Assembly (NCBI GenBank): GCA_009733715.1
Contig: WMKJ01000027.1
Location: 61,747 to 125,746 of the forward strand
Direction of reading: 5' to 3'
Origin: Herpomyces periplanetae
Taxonomy: Eukaryota; Ascomycota; Laboulbeniomycetes; Herpomycetales; Herpomycetaceae
Length of the DNA stretch: 64,000 nt
Of this stretch, positions 1 through 13,145 are shown piece by piece. Position 1 is the first letter of the stretch; each line of letters starts with the position of its first letter. Position numbers and translations under genes: made by a program. The notes under the pieces were generated by a model that did no database searches, was not told the origin of the DNA, and saw only the letters and a program-made list of their open reading frames with translations.

Positions 1-1428
1 GACTCTGTTTCTCCCGAAGAAATCATTATGTGATAGTGTGATTAAGCTCTTCGTTAGTATGGCCTTCCATTTGAACACGTGATACCTTTTATCCTTGTTA
101 GTTAATGGCGCACATAATTTTTCTTTTCTAACATGCTAATCTTCCTTTTCACATTCAAACTTTTTCTTTACCATCTTTTTTGTTTTCCTCCCGTCAAATT
201 GACTCTTTCGTCTTAGATTAGTTCAAAAGTTTTTTATTCAATTTAACTACGCTAACTATTTATTTGTAATGCCTTGCTCTATCGATGCACACACTGGGTG
301 ACCTTGGTGCAAAATTTCTTTTCCTAAACGTCATAACACTCGCATCTGGTTCATGATCGATCAATATGGAGAAAAAAACCAAGATGGCAAAATGGCGAAT
401 TTGTAGACCGATTGATCAACTGATTTGCAATACGGTATCATACACTGCCGCTAAGCACGCCCTTTAATATTGCCTTAAACAAATTCAATATATCTTCCAA
501 CTCAATAGTATCAACATTCGTGCGCGTATCAGTAGTGATCAAGTGCATTAACTTTGCCTCGATTTACCGTTGGCGGACTTTTCATCCTCCCTTTGTTCTC
601 ATATCTCTTAGTCTAACGTCAATTATTTTACGTCAACTCGTTCATGCCTAGCCTACCTTGTAGCCTTGTCATTTTTTTCACCTCCTCACACACAAACCCC
701 TCTCACCTCACCGTCCTTTATCCGACTATTCCATTTTTTGCTTGCCCTATACGCTCTTTCTGCATAATTTTGGTCACTAACTCACGCCCACTTTCCCATA
801 CGAGTTTATCGTTAGCTATGTGATACTCTTCTACCATTCCGTCTCACCACCCTCTTGACTCTTAATTTGTCCATCAACTCATCTTCATGTTTCACTCTGT
901 TACCCTGCTCCCCGCCCCATCACCGTCTACCCCCCTTCACCCTTGCTTTTCACCCCTTCCCCGCAACCACTAAGCTCTCCCTCCTGTTACGTCATTCTAC
1001 CATTTCAAACGGCTTTTCCACCTTTCCGTTTATCTCTATCTAATTTTTTACTACAATACACGCACACACACCCTCCAATTCTCTTGTTTTAATGTTTTCC
1101 GTTCACCTAACCTTCATCCTACTCTAAAAATATCATCCTCTACAGTACGCCAGAAGGGTTCATTCTTTCAACTTTAAAAATGCTGGAAAATAATTTATTT
1201 AAAAGTAGTGGTAGCTAGATACTGCTGGGTCTCTCCCAATTGCAAACAGGACTAATCTGGCCTTACCAAATTATACCATCGGACGATAAAATTTTCAAGA
1301 CTCAGGCTTACATCATATGGTGTAATGAACGAATGACAAGTATGCCTGATTTAGTGTATACGGGCATCACAAGAATACGTACCGGATCGTTGCTAAATCT
1401 TATGTCAACATACAAATTTTCCCTTTAA
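1..1428. other. Intergenic region, no gene seen
   Basis: I find no recognisable coding sequence on either strand. About 540-1130 is strongly pyrimidine-rich on the + strand, like the leader regions seen elsewhere in this window. The short open frame at 855-1043 only translates this C/T-rich composition. The region lies downstream of the SDH1 stop codon. Confidence 0.6.
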
Positions 1429-3739
1429 TCAATACACACGCTTCGCCGGCGGCACAGATTTGCACTCAGTTTCATCCAGCGTTGTGCTAGTCACAGCTCG
1501 ATATCCTATGCTAACCGGCCCATGAGGGTCGGGCTGCCATGTTAGTGTATGCTTCATCCATTCCTCATCATCTCGATCCGGGTAATCTTCCCGCGCATGA
1601 GCTCCTCGCGATTCTTTGCGGTTCGACGCAGCATGTGCAGTTTGTACCCTGTTTACCCATTATGTCGGTGTTAGTAACGTTCACCAAGCGAAATGCTAAA
1701 TTCAATACGTACGCGCACGTTAATAAATTGCGGAGTTCCAGCGTTTCAACTAGATCTGTGTTCCACACCATACCGCGGTCGCGTGTAGCGACGTCATCGA
1801 ACTGCTTATCGACTAACTTGATTCTCTCGACACCCTCGTCTAGTGATTCCTGAGTTCGAAATACGCTAACATCCGTTTGCATAACCTTTTGCATGTTCAA
1901 ACGTATTTCAGAGGTTAATTTACTCCCATCTGCTGTACGAACTTTGTCTAGTGTTGATATGGAATTAGCACCAGCATCTGACTCGAATGGTTTGTGAGGC
2001 ATATTTGGACTAGAGGTATCGCGAATTTTGTGCGACACGGCCCGACCGAAAACAATCAAGTCTAATAATGAATTTGCGCCTAGTCTGTTTGCACCGTGTA
2101 CTGATACACAAGCTGCTTCACCACACGCGAACAAACCCTGGACCGTTCTGTCTTTTCCATTTTCATCAAGTGTTATCACTTCACCAGTATATCGTGTGGG
2201 AATACCACCCATGTTATAGTGCACAGTTGGTAAAACCGGGATTGGATGTTTAGTAACATCGACTCCAGCAAATATAGCTGCTGTCTCAGAAATGCCCGGT
2301 AGACGCTCGTGGAGTACTTCCGCAGGAAGGTGACTAAGTTGAAGATAGAGATGATCTTTTTCGGGTCCGACTCCGCGACCTTCACGGATTTCGAGAGTCA
2401 TGGACCGTGAAACTACGTCACGACTCGCCAAATCTTTTGCGGTTGGCGCATAACGTTCCATGAATCGCTCTCCTTGAGCATTGAGCAGGTAGCCTCCTTC
2501 ACCACGGGCTCCTTCAGTGATTAAGCAACCTGCACCGTAAATACCCGTCGGATGAAATTGAACAAATTCAAGATCTTGATTAGGGAGTCCGGCCCGTGCT
2601 ACCATTGCCATACCATCTCCCGTACATGTATGAGCTGAAGTACAGCTAAAGTACGCCCTACCGTAACCCCCCGTCGCAAGGACAGTATTGTGAGCTTTGA
2701 AACGGTGCAATGTTCCATCTTCCTGGTTATATGCAATAACACCACGACAAACCCCATCTTCCATGATTAAATCAAGAGCAAAAAACTCAATGAAGTATTT
2801 AGTATCGTGACGTAGAGATTGGCCGTAGAGTGTATGGAGTAGAGCGTGACCAGTTCGATCGGCGGCGGCACAACATCGATAAGCCTGACCGCCCTTTCCA
2901 TAATTACGGGACTGACCACCAAAAGCTCGTTGATATCTGAAGGATGACAATTGTTAAGAGGGTTAGTCTGGCGTGTCACGAATTGTGTATAGCTCCAGCA
3001 ATAGAAAGATAGGTACATTTTACCGTCCTCAGTCCGTGAAAAGGGACAGCCGTAATTTTCGAGTTCGATGACACTTCGGGGGGCTTCTCGAGTCATATAA
3101 TGAATGGCATCTTGGTCACCAAGCCAATCGGAGCCTTTAACAGTGTCATACATATGCCATCGCCAGTCATCTTCGTGCATGCTAACGATTTTTTAAAAAA
3201 GTTTGATTTAGCGGAACATAGCGGTAGTAAATTAGGTGCATGTAGATGTATGACATACTTGCCGAGGGCGGCGTTAATTCCCCCTTGTGCGGCAACAGTG
3301 TGCGAGCGAGTAGGGAAAAGTTTTGTAATGCAAGCAGTATTAAAGCCAGCTTCAGCTAAACCAAAAGCGGCACGCAGACCTGAACCACCTGCACCGACAA
3401 CGATGGCATCGTATTCATGATCGATTACGGGGTATTTGCGAGAAATTATACCGTTGGCGGAAGTAGCGCGTAATGGATTGCTTGTTATAATTTGACGAAA
3501 AAAACGCGATGATGAAAATGTCCGCGAGGAATTGATAAGTAGGTGATTGCGTATCTTTAAGATTAACCAATATTAGCGTCTGTGTGTGACAAAATAATAG
3601 TGTTTAGACAAATAAATGTGTATAAAGGTACACACATATGTTTACAAAATGAAAGTAATGGAATAAATCGTGAAGAGTGTAAGAGAAATAAGAACACTTA
3701 ATAACATACGCGAGAAAATCGTAAAGAGAGTAAAGGCAT
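1429..3739 (-). CDS. SDH1: Succinate dehydrogenase flavoprotein subunit, mitochondrial (complex II)
   Basis: This is the FAD-binding catalytic subunit, oxidising succinate to fumarate in the TCA cycle and respiratory chain at the inner mitochondrial membrane. I infer five exons: 3739-3710, 3554-3259, 3181-3017, 2936-1713 and 1648-1429. All junctions keep phase and give 644 residues, the usual family length. The N terminus ([10 protein letters not shown], then a Ser/Arg-rich stretch) looks like a mitochondrial presequence. Visible motifs are the dinucleotide-binding GAGGSG near residues 64-69, the [10 protein letters not shown] segment whose His (about 95) carries covalent FAD in this family, the active-site segment [13 protein letters not shown], and the C-terminal [12 protein letters not shown]. 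Exon 1 is only 30 nt, and its downstream junction uses an AAAG acceptor, so the first exon is the least certain part. The gene is divergent from the TACO1-like gene and probably shares its promoter. Confidence 0.96.
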
Positions 3740-4120
3740 TTTGAGATCAACGGTATTGGCAATTAGCACTTTGCACTGAACCGAATACAAGAGATGTCAA
3801 CGATAAATCATGCTTGATCATGAATGAGTGTACGCGGGGGAAAGCAGTTGATGATCATCAGCCATCTACTCTAAAATACACCCATTAAAGGCAAGCTGGA
3901 TTATACTGATGAAATCACGTGCTGCACTGTATACGCAGCTACAGTACGGAGGTGTGTGACGTCATAAAAGTTGGGTGGGGCAGAGTGATTCGCACGTGAT
4001 GTAGCGAGAAAGGCATGGAAGGAAGAGATGATGGCGAAGGAAATTTGGTGATGGGATGGTTTGAGAAGATATGTTTAACTATTTTTAAAGTAATAATTAG
4101 GCCTAAGGAAATAAAGGAAT
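3740..4120. promoter_or_regulatory. Divergent SDH1 / TACO1-like promoter with CRE and two E-boxes
   Basis: This 381-bp spacer separates two divergent genes for mitochondrial proteins. It holds a perfect CRE-type palindrome TGACGTCA (3957-3964) flanked by two CACGTG E-boxes (3916-3921 and 3993-3998). The element identities follow from known bZIP and bHLH consensus sites. Regulation of both genes from here is inference. Confidence 0.6.
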
Positions 4121-4975
4121 ATGAAAGTTCAACGAGGAGGTATTGGAGTTTTAAAATATCGGGGATGGAATCATTTGTTACATGGGGGAAAGCTCAATGG
4201 CGGGCAGCGCGGGTTTGGATGGATGGGAAAATTGGCCTCAGGACACAATCGTTGGTCAACGATACGACACGATAAAGGCAAAAATGACGCGATGAAGAAT
4301 AATTTATTCAATAATTTACTTAAAGATATCGAAATGGCAAGTAAAAGTGAATATAACGGCGAAGCAAACAGCAGCGTCCGTCTCACACCCGCGATTACCA
4401 AAGCCAAAAAAGCGGCTGTGCCGAAAAGTTTGATTGAAGCTGCCATTGCGCGTGGAAAAGGTAATTTTAAAGTAGATTCTGGTGAAAATGTCCAGTTAGA
4501 AGCACTTTTACCCTTTTCAATGGCTCTAATACTCGAATGTCATGCAACAAATAAATTACAAAAGCTTGGTGAATTGAGGCGAATTATACGAGACTTCGGT
4601 GGTACTATAACGGCAACGGCTTACTTATTTGATCGCAGAGGACGTATAATGATTGATAATCTAGGGGATAAATATGAGATTGGTTTAGAGGAAATGTTGG
4701 AATGGGGTATTGAAACTGGTGTGCAGGATATAGAAGAGTGCAGTTCTGGGGAGGTAATGATATATACGGAACCAGATAAATTGAACACTACGTTAAAGCT
4801 GGTATGTGAAAAATTTGGAATAAATGTTAAAAAAGCTGATTTAATATGGGAAGCCAAGAAGGATCAACTTGTGCAATTAAACGATGAAATGGATATTATC
4901 TTAAAACAATTTTTTCAAAAATTAGAGACACGAGGTCATAATGTAAAAGCATACACAAACGTCAAATCAAGTTAA
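4121..4975 (+). CDS. TACO1: YebC/TACO1-family mitochondrial translational activator
   Basis: A single-exon gene of 284 residues. The family signature is clear from about residue 40: GHNRWSTIRHDKGKNDAMK corresponds to the usual GHSKWANIKHRK start, and ITKAKKAAVPKSLIEAAIARG and LLPFSMALILECHATNK also follow the family. Eukaryotic members (human TACO1, yeast Dpc29) act in mitochondrial translation. Bacterial YebC helps ribosomes through difficult peptide motifs. The roughly 40 residues before the core are Gly/Arg/His-rich and lack acids, as expected of a mitochondrial presequence. An ATG at 4015 opens a different frame and is not used here. The gene is convergent with PET100, whose stop lies 48 bp downstream. 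Confidence 0.92.
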   Translation: MKVQRGGIGVLKYRGWNHLLHGGKLNGGQRGFGWMGKLASGHNRWSTIRHDKGKNDAMKNNLFNNLLKDIEMASKSEYNGEANSSVRLTPAITKAKKAAVPKSLIEAAIARGKGNFKVDSGENVQLEALLPFSMALILECHATNKLQKLGELRRIIRDFGGTITATAYLFDRRGRIMIDNLGDKYEIGLEEMLEWGIETGVQDIEECSSGEVMIYTEPDKLNTTLKLVCEKFGINVKKADLIWEAKKDQLVQLNDEMDIILKQFFQKLETRGHNVKAYTNVKSS

Positions 4976-5023
4976 AGCTAGCATATCTGTGTGTATAATG
5001 GTAATATAATAATAACGATCAAC

Positions 5024-5414
5024 TCATGACGAAATATCCGATTGAGGCATGGAAGAAGCTTGACGTTTACGATCAAGTAATTGTTGACGTTTTTTGCGAA
5101 TTCGTTCTCGTTCCGCGCGTAATTCATCACGATCAAACGGAATTTGGTGACTTTGCTGCTTGGTCGGCCAGAAATCCGGAACGGAAAAACGACGATCCAG
5201 ATTTGTACCAAAATAGTGCATTACCGCAATAGGAAAGAAAATGTACAAGCCAAACTGTGTGGCGCAGTCCATGTCGTCAGGGTCGCATGGATTAGTCAGC
5301 TTGGTCTAACAAGTTTAAAGACCTGGATCTGAAGGAAGATACAAAACGATTTGTGGAAGTTTGTGTGAGAGAAAGTTTTTTTACCTTAAATATTTCTAAA
5401 GATGGACCGGCCAT
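5024..5414 (-). CDS. PET100: Cytochrome c oxidase assembly protein Pet100
   Basis: Two exons, 5414-5385 (30 nt, MAGPSLEIFK) and 5254-5024, are joined in phase 0 across a 130-nt intron (GTAAAA...ACACAG) to give 86 residues. The product matches the Pet100 pattern: a short N terminus ending in FK, then one membrane segment (FGLYIFFPIAVMHYF), then GTNLDRRFSVPDFWP and a charged Arg/Glu-rich tail. Pet100 is an inner-membrane chaperone needed for complex IV assembly. An alternative start inside the intron (MDCATQ) would lose the conserved LEIFK segment, so I prefer the spliced model. It is divergent from SEC6. Confidence 0.9.
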
Positions 5415-5738
5415 GTTGTTATAACATTTGAGTGGTTTTTTTCAATTTGAAATTTTATTTGTAAAAATTATCTTCAAAACTTCATTAAATTGACCCTCAA
5501 AGGTCATTCCCCCAACGTGTTAATAACTACCAAAAATGACAAACTTTCACATCCCTGAATGCACGTGAAGACGCATGACTCAGCAAGGCGGTTGATCTCT
5601 GCGGACAATAAGGAGAGATTGACGGTGAAGATAATTCCTTGATGAACTTGGATGGGATAGTGTGATTATTGTTAGATGAAGATTGCCCTGGTTATTTGAA
5701 AATTTACCTAGAGGTGACCATCCGGTTAATGTATTAGT
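5415..5738. promoter_or_regulatory. Divergent PET100 / SEC6 promoter region
   Basis: The 324-bp spacer contains a CACGTG E-box (5562-5567) directly followed by a Gcn4/AP-1-type TGACTCA (5576-5582). Motif identity comes from known consensus sites. Function is inferred from position. Confidence 0.5.
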
Positions 5739-8645
5739 ATGGCGGAAACTGAAGGAAAATTTGTTCGGGGAGAGGAAAAAGAAAGTTGTTTGGCCAAATT
5801 AGCTACACAGTTACAGGAAGTGGAAGATTTGGATAAAATTGCCGTACTAAAATCCGACGTTAATGAATTAAAAGCTTCTATTGATGAACGGTTGCGTACG
5901 GGACTAAAAGAACAACGTGAAGTTATACAATCTGGTCTAACTAATTTGCATGAGAGTGAGAGCATGGTATGGGCTATACGAGAGGAAATGAAACGAGTTG
6001 ACGAACTATGTCGCGAAACGGGAGACTTAATACGAGAATTTCGCAGTATTAACTTAGTAGCACAAGTTCATCGGAACTTTACCCTAGTTGCTTCTATGCG
6101 AAGAGAGATGGAAGATTTAGATGGCAAGTTAACCAAATTGGAAAGTATGCTTAGAGAAGATGATATGAACATGGAGGAACAAGTTAATCTGCTTGCAATT
6201 CATCTGGGACTTAGTAAATTAAGGGATTTTCGGGACGCTGTCATGGAACAAGCCAGAAGCTCGGGTGAAGGAACTCTTGAATTAATCCGAGAATTAAAAC
6301 TAGCTTCTGGTTCAACACTCGAAGAGTACTTTACGAGATTGGATGATCTAGTAGACTGGTTTGATGACCACATTGGACAAACATGCATGAATTTAATAGC
6401 CTTGGTTAGATCAGATAGAAGTAGTCTTGTGGTTAGACTAGCTTTAATAATAGAGGAAGAGGAGAAAAAGGACATGAAAAAGAGATTGTTAGCCGAAGCT
6501 CAAGGGGGGTTTACAACAAACCCGAGTATAAGTACTTTAAGTGTGGATACGAGCAGCGAAGGAAATGGAGAAAGATATCGTGGATACAAGGCAAAGTTTC
6601 TACGGTCAATTGAGATGAACGTCGAAAGGCAGATGAAAGTAGTCGACGAGAAGTTTACGGAAGATAGTGATAAATTGGAAAAGTCAATGCGGTGGTACTT
6701 TAACGATTTAAATGCGGTCAAATTAGGAATGGTTAGACTAATGCCTCGAAAATGGGATATTTTTAATACTTACGTTGATATTTATCATGGAAAGTTACAC
6801 GATTGGCTTATTAGTAGAATAAACGATGAAGAGTTAACACCCCGACAAATGCTGTCCACAACAAGATGGGAGGAAATTTACTATGAAAAGATGCGCAAAC
6901 TCGGCGTATCTAAAAGTGAACTAAAGGTTGAACTATTGGATGGACGAGGAAGAGACTTAATGAAGCAATACTTGGGACTAATTGTTAAGACAGTAGAGGA
7001 ATGGATGGAAAGAATAGCTGAGCGAGACAAGCGAGATTTTCTACGCAGAAGTGAAGGCGTACTCGATACCCAAGAAAATGGGTTATTATGTAGCAAAACT
7101 GGTAATGATACATGGAAAATGTTGATGGAACAACTCAACGTAGCCGAAAGTTGTGAGCGGGAAGAAGTATACTACGGTGTGATTGAAGCAACATTGATCG
7201 CATTAACACGCAGACAAAGAATGTGGGAAGGAATCATAAATCAAGAGTTTGAAAATATTAAAAATCAAGTCGATAAGGATCCCAATGGAAATATCGAAGG
7301 CCTGGAAAGTTTACAGGAGTATTTAGTCGCTATCGCCAACGATCAGATCGCCTGCATAGATGATGGTGACGAGGAAAAAGGTGGTATGAGCTATTTAAGT
7401 CGGATTGGTGATAAAGCCATTACCATGCTACGTGGAGGCATCGATAATGATGATCTGGATGCAATGAAGAAAAAGGCACAGGAAAAGAATAAATTTGACC
7501 AGATGACAAGTATGGAAATGATTGCCAACATTCAGCGCGGAATGGAAAGTCTACGCGATGGTTACGTTGACCTGAGCACATTATGTTTGGAAATATTTGT
7601 TCGTTTAATCTTCGTGGTCGACTTTCGTGGATTACTCCGGGAAATATTCACACCGGCCTGGATAATCGGTGGAAGTGGATTGAATAGATTGATTTTGCGC
7701 GCCGTTAGCACGTTTGACGACTATTTATCTGATTTCCTGCCTGTTTTACACCCGTCACTTCGTGATGTTTTAGTTGAAGAATTAGCCTCCCAGCTACTCA
7801 TAGATTACCTTGTATGCGCAGCTCGAAATCCCCATTCTAACTCTTCTTCGACAATTTTATCCTCTATGCCATCAGGGTCTTCGTCCAAAAAAGACACCAA
7901 ATTTCTCGTTGTCGTTCCGTCCGCACTATCGGGAAATCCATCTGGTCGAAAATCCGAAAATATTTCCCAATCGGGAAAAGATGATGTGAACTCTACTTCA
8001 GGATTATCATCTCCTGCGACAGCTGCGGCTGCAATAGCTTTACCTTCAACGTCTTCATCATCTGTTTATTCGGCATCAGCCAGTCAGTTAGTTTCCCGTA
8101 TGCGTGAGGATGTTATTGCAATCTTTACATTTTTTGAACGGGTATCTTCAAACGTTAAAAACCCCGTGCCATCTCGTAATAATATGTCAAGGCCTTCATC
8201 TACATCCCGTGCTTCACCTTCACATAACTTAGATTCAGATGTGAACAATATGGATGATGATCCGGAAACCATCATCGACCCTACGACAGATCAAGAATCT
8301 ACATTACTCAAACCAAAGTTAACATCAAATTCAATTTTTCCTCTAATCAAAGAACAATGGAGAGTTATCGAAAGTCTTGCTAGGTTATTTGATGCACCAG
8401 ATTTACCACATCTTCGTGCCAACATTACTCGATTTTGTTCTGCATATCCCGATACAACCTGGCCTTGGTTACGTGCTATACTCTCTGTTCGTCTTGACTG
8501 TCGCTCTAATCGTTCTTTGTTAACCTCCCTTAAATCTCTGGCTACTTCAGCCTGTGCTAGCTCAAGTTCTCCCGACCAACTCCCAAGTCAATCAAGCAGC
8601 TCGACAATCATGGGGAAAGTTTCCCAACGCTTTATAGCCGTTTAA
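5739..8645 (+). CDS. SEC6: Exocyst complex subunit Sec6
   Basis: One uninterrupted frame of 968 residues. Exocyst tethers secretory vesicles to the plasma membrane before SNARE fusion. Family features are an N-terminal coiled coil with the segment INLVAQVHRNF, the segment ALIIEEEEKKD matching the EEK block of metazoan EXOC3, the helical-rod C-terminal region (FTPAWIIGGSGLNRLILRAV) and a final SAYPDTTWPWLRAILSVRLD block corresponding to the KYPD...LLAVRGD end of EXOC3. The protein is longer than yeast Sec6 (about 800) because a Ser/Thr/Pro-rich insertion sits at about residues 700-870, between conserved C-terminal helices. Its 3' end converges on RVB1, with 116 bp between the stops. Confidence 0.93.
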   Translation: MAETEGKFVRGEEKESCLAKLATQLQEVEDLDKIAVLKSDVNELKASIDERLRTGLKEQREVIQSGLTNLHESESMVWAIREEMKRVDELCRETGDLIREFRSINLVAQVHRNFTLVASMRREMEDLDGKLTKLESMLREDDMNMEEQVNLLAIHLGLSKLRDFRDAVMEQARSSGEGTLELIRELKLASGSTLEEYFTRLDDLVDWFDDHIGQTCMNLIALVRSDRSSLVVRLALIIEEEEKKDMKKRLLAEAQGGFTTNPSISTLSVDTSSEGNGERYRGYKAKFLRSIEMNVERQMKVVDEKFTEDSDKLEKSMRWYFNDLNAVKLGMVRLMPRKWDIFNTYVDIYHGKLHDWLISRINDEELTPRQMLSTTRWEEIYYEKMRKLGVSKSELKVELLDGRGRDLMKQYLGLIVKTVEEWMERIAERDKRDFLRRSEGVLDTQENGLLCSKTGNDTWKMLMEQLNVAESCEREEVYYGVIEATLIALTRRQRMWEGIINQEFENIKNQVDKDPNGNIEGLESLQEYLVAIANDQIACIDDGDEEKGGMSYLSRIGDKAITMLRGGIDNDDLDAMKKKAQEKNKFDQMTSMEMIANIQRGMESLRDGYVDLSTLCLEIFVRLIFVVDFRGLLREIFTPAWIIGGSGLNRLILRAVSTFDDYLSDFLPVLHPSLRDVLVEELASQLLIDYLVCAARNPHSNSSSTILSSMPSGSSSKKDTKFLVVVPSALSGNPSGRKSENISQSGKDDVNSTSGLSSPATAAAAIALPSTSSSSVYSASASQLVSRMREDVIAIFTFFERVSSNVKNPVPSRNNMSRPSSTSRASPSHNLDSDVNNMDDDPETIIDPTTDQESTLLKPKLTSNSIFPLIKEQWRVIESLARLFDAPDLPHLRANITRFCSAYPDTTWPWLRAILSVRLDCRSNRSLLTSLKSLATSACASSSSPDQLPSQSSSSTIMGKVSQRFIAV

Positions 8646-8761
8646 AAGAATCAAACCTCATGCGTACACTACATAAATTTAAATGGGTTAACTTGATCAC
8701 ATTAGGCTAACAATTTGTCTGTACAAAAATGGTGTTAATACTGGTTAATCATTTCCACGAT

Positions 8762-11075
<2,314 letters not shown>

Positions 11076-12053
11076 TTATCCAATTTTGAAGGGACTTGGA
11101 TCTTTTTTACTTTCTTGATCTTCCACATTTTCTTCCTACAGATACTAAATGTTAGTTTAATCATATGTCATCGCAACCTAAACTAGATAAGCTTACCATT
11201 GGTGTATAGTTAACGTGGATTTCTCCATTATCCTGGGTTATTTTGATGGCACGATCCTTGGTTGCCAAATCCCATGCATCGTGAAACGCATACCATCTCT
11301 CCGTTAATGCTTGTTTTATTGATTTCATAGTTTTGCGCACCTAAATATTAGGTTATACATCACGTATTACATATTCAATCGAATGATTAGTACCACGTAG
11401 CGACCTATTCATGTTTCAATGCGTATCACGTACCGTTAAATCTCTCTTGTCAGCTTCACGTACGCCTTCCTTAATGTTTAGTCGTAGACGTGTGAGTTGT
11501 TCTGTAAACAAACGGTTCCGCTCTCGTAAACAAATCCACCATAGTGTATGTAAATCATTCCATGATTTGTGCCGTAATTCCTCTACGGTCCAAGCTCTAC
11601 CTGTAATTTAGTCCATTTTATACGTTAGAACGTCTTGTTCATCTGTTCATTCGGATTTTAGCATTTACCGTGTGCTGCATCTTCCTCCGGTGTAGCTATA
11701 ATTGTACGATTAACGTTGAAAAATCCCCATAATGGATGATTAGGATCGGTTTTAGGTAAATCGCGTTCTTTTTGTCTGTACACGGGTCGTTCCAAATCTT
11801 GTAACTTGACTGATAAAGTCTGTCGTTTGCGCAATCCCTTACCCTTTATCGCTGAATTGCCTCGATTACGATTTCCATCTCGACGAGCTAGTAAACTCAC
11901 TTGATGGCTAAAGCTTCGCCCGTTTCTCCCCATACTCAACATACTTTTCACGCCTCTACACGTTGTTCCACCCCAACACTTTTTACCATGCAGTAGTAGG
12001 CTAAATAACATACTTTTTCCCATTGCTGTAACATTTAACAAGCTTTTTTCCAT
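11076..12053 (-). CDS. MRPL4: Mitochondrial large-subunit ribosomal protein uL29m (MRPL47/Mrpl4)
   Basis: Four exons: 12053-11669, 11600-11434, 11340-11197 and 11135-11076. Introns of 68, 93 and 61 nt keep phase throughout and give 251 residues. The diagnostic uL29m core spans the first junction: PNHPLWGFF, then [20 protein letters not shown] and the tryptophan-rich segment [18 protein letters not shown]. The next exon continues with [17 protein letters not shown], and exon 3 has the [19 protein letters not shown] segment typical of fungal and animal mitochondrial members. The first 65 or so residues are basic and lack acids, consistent with mitochondrial import. A second Met at codon 11 is an alternative start. 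The last exon encodes an acidic, charged tail. Confidence 0.94.
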
Positions 12054-13145
12054 TGATTCATTACACGACCACTTTCAACCCACAATTCAACACTCCAAAC
12101 TTTATAGTTCTCATTCATCCACTGTTCATCGCTAGCCTTATCCGAATTTCAATCATATAATCAACACCCTACCCGCTGGATAGCACGTGAAAATTTTCTT
12201 TGTGATCACGTGTGCGGATGTAAAGTTGGATTTCAAAGGTGACTGGCTTGAGTGGTAAAAAGTGCGAGAAAAGTTTAGAAACGGCATTTTAGAGTGAATT
12301 AAGTGTTACGGTAAAGAAACTATTAACAAGGCTTGGGGAAATCCGGCTTTCTTTTTTATCGTATGCAATAGGCCAAAGTCATTTGTCCAATAATTGGTAA
12401 TTAAATTACCAAATTTTCTTCTCACTAGCTTGTAGTAGCATGAATCTGTATTATAATAATAATTTGTTAAATATTCTTTCTTATTGGGCTATGATAGTTT
12501 ATAGTTTAAACAGTTGGATTCAGTTATATATTTTCATCTTACAAGCCAGTTTCACCCTGAAATAGTACCATTTCTTTTGGTTTATTAATTTCAGAAATCC
12601 CTAGTTTTGTATGCTCGAATTAATTTATTGTTATTAACCAATAAGTTACATCAAAGCTGTAAAATCATTAAATTTTTCAATATTAATCGTTAATCCTCAT
12701 CACCCTTACATTTACAATTGTTCAAAGTGTCCACCAATCTTCCACTCCTTCTACCTGTCACGAGTCCCTTCAAAATTAAAAACTTATCTTTCCCGTATAG
12801 CTAAGCCACATGTTTACACTTCACCTGGCTCATGAACAAAATCCCATGAAAATGTCACGTGTCAATGTATAGAACTGGACGCGACGAAAAGTATTCTTGA
12901 AGGGCTGTACGAAGGCGAAAAATCAATCGAAGCAAATGTTTTAGCTATGAAGCTTGAATAATGAAACAAAAATTATTGTTATACACCTTACTCACAGAAA
13001 CATTCATTCAATCAATCACCAGCACGTCTGGTATATAAGATCAATCTACTGAACATTCCATACCTCCCTATACTCTTTCAACGACTCTTCTGCTTAATCA
13101 CGGATGAGTACTCTAGCGTTAATATCAGTACAATAAAATAGCACA
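12054..13145. promoter_or_regulatory. Divergent intergenic region with E-boxes and a TATA box
   Basis: 1.1 kb of AT-rich DNA between MRPL4(-) and the roadblock-like gene(+). Two CACGTG E-boxes lie at 12184-12189 and 12207-12212, near the MRPL4 start, and a third at 12856-12861. TATATAA at 13032-13038 is 108 bp before the next start codon and a plausible core promoter. No coding sequence was recognised. Confidence 0.5.

Noticed and set aside
855-1043. 62-codon + strand open frame
   Set aside because: Composition is simple translation of a C/T-rich tract with no domain or neighbour support.
4015-4275. Upstream ATG as start of the TACO1-like gene
   Set aside because: It is in a different frame from the YebC core and would need a splice I cannot see.
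5255-5272. MDCATQ start for PET100
   Set aside because: It lies inside the intron, and the spliced start restores the conserved N terminus ending in LEIFK.
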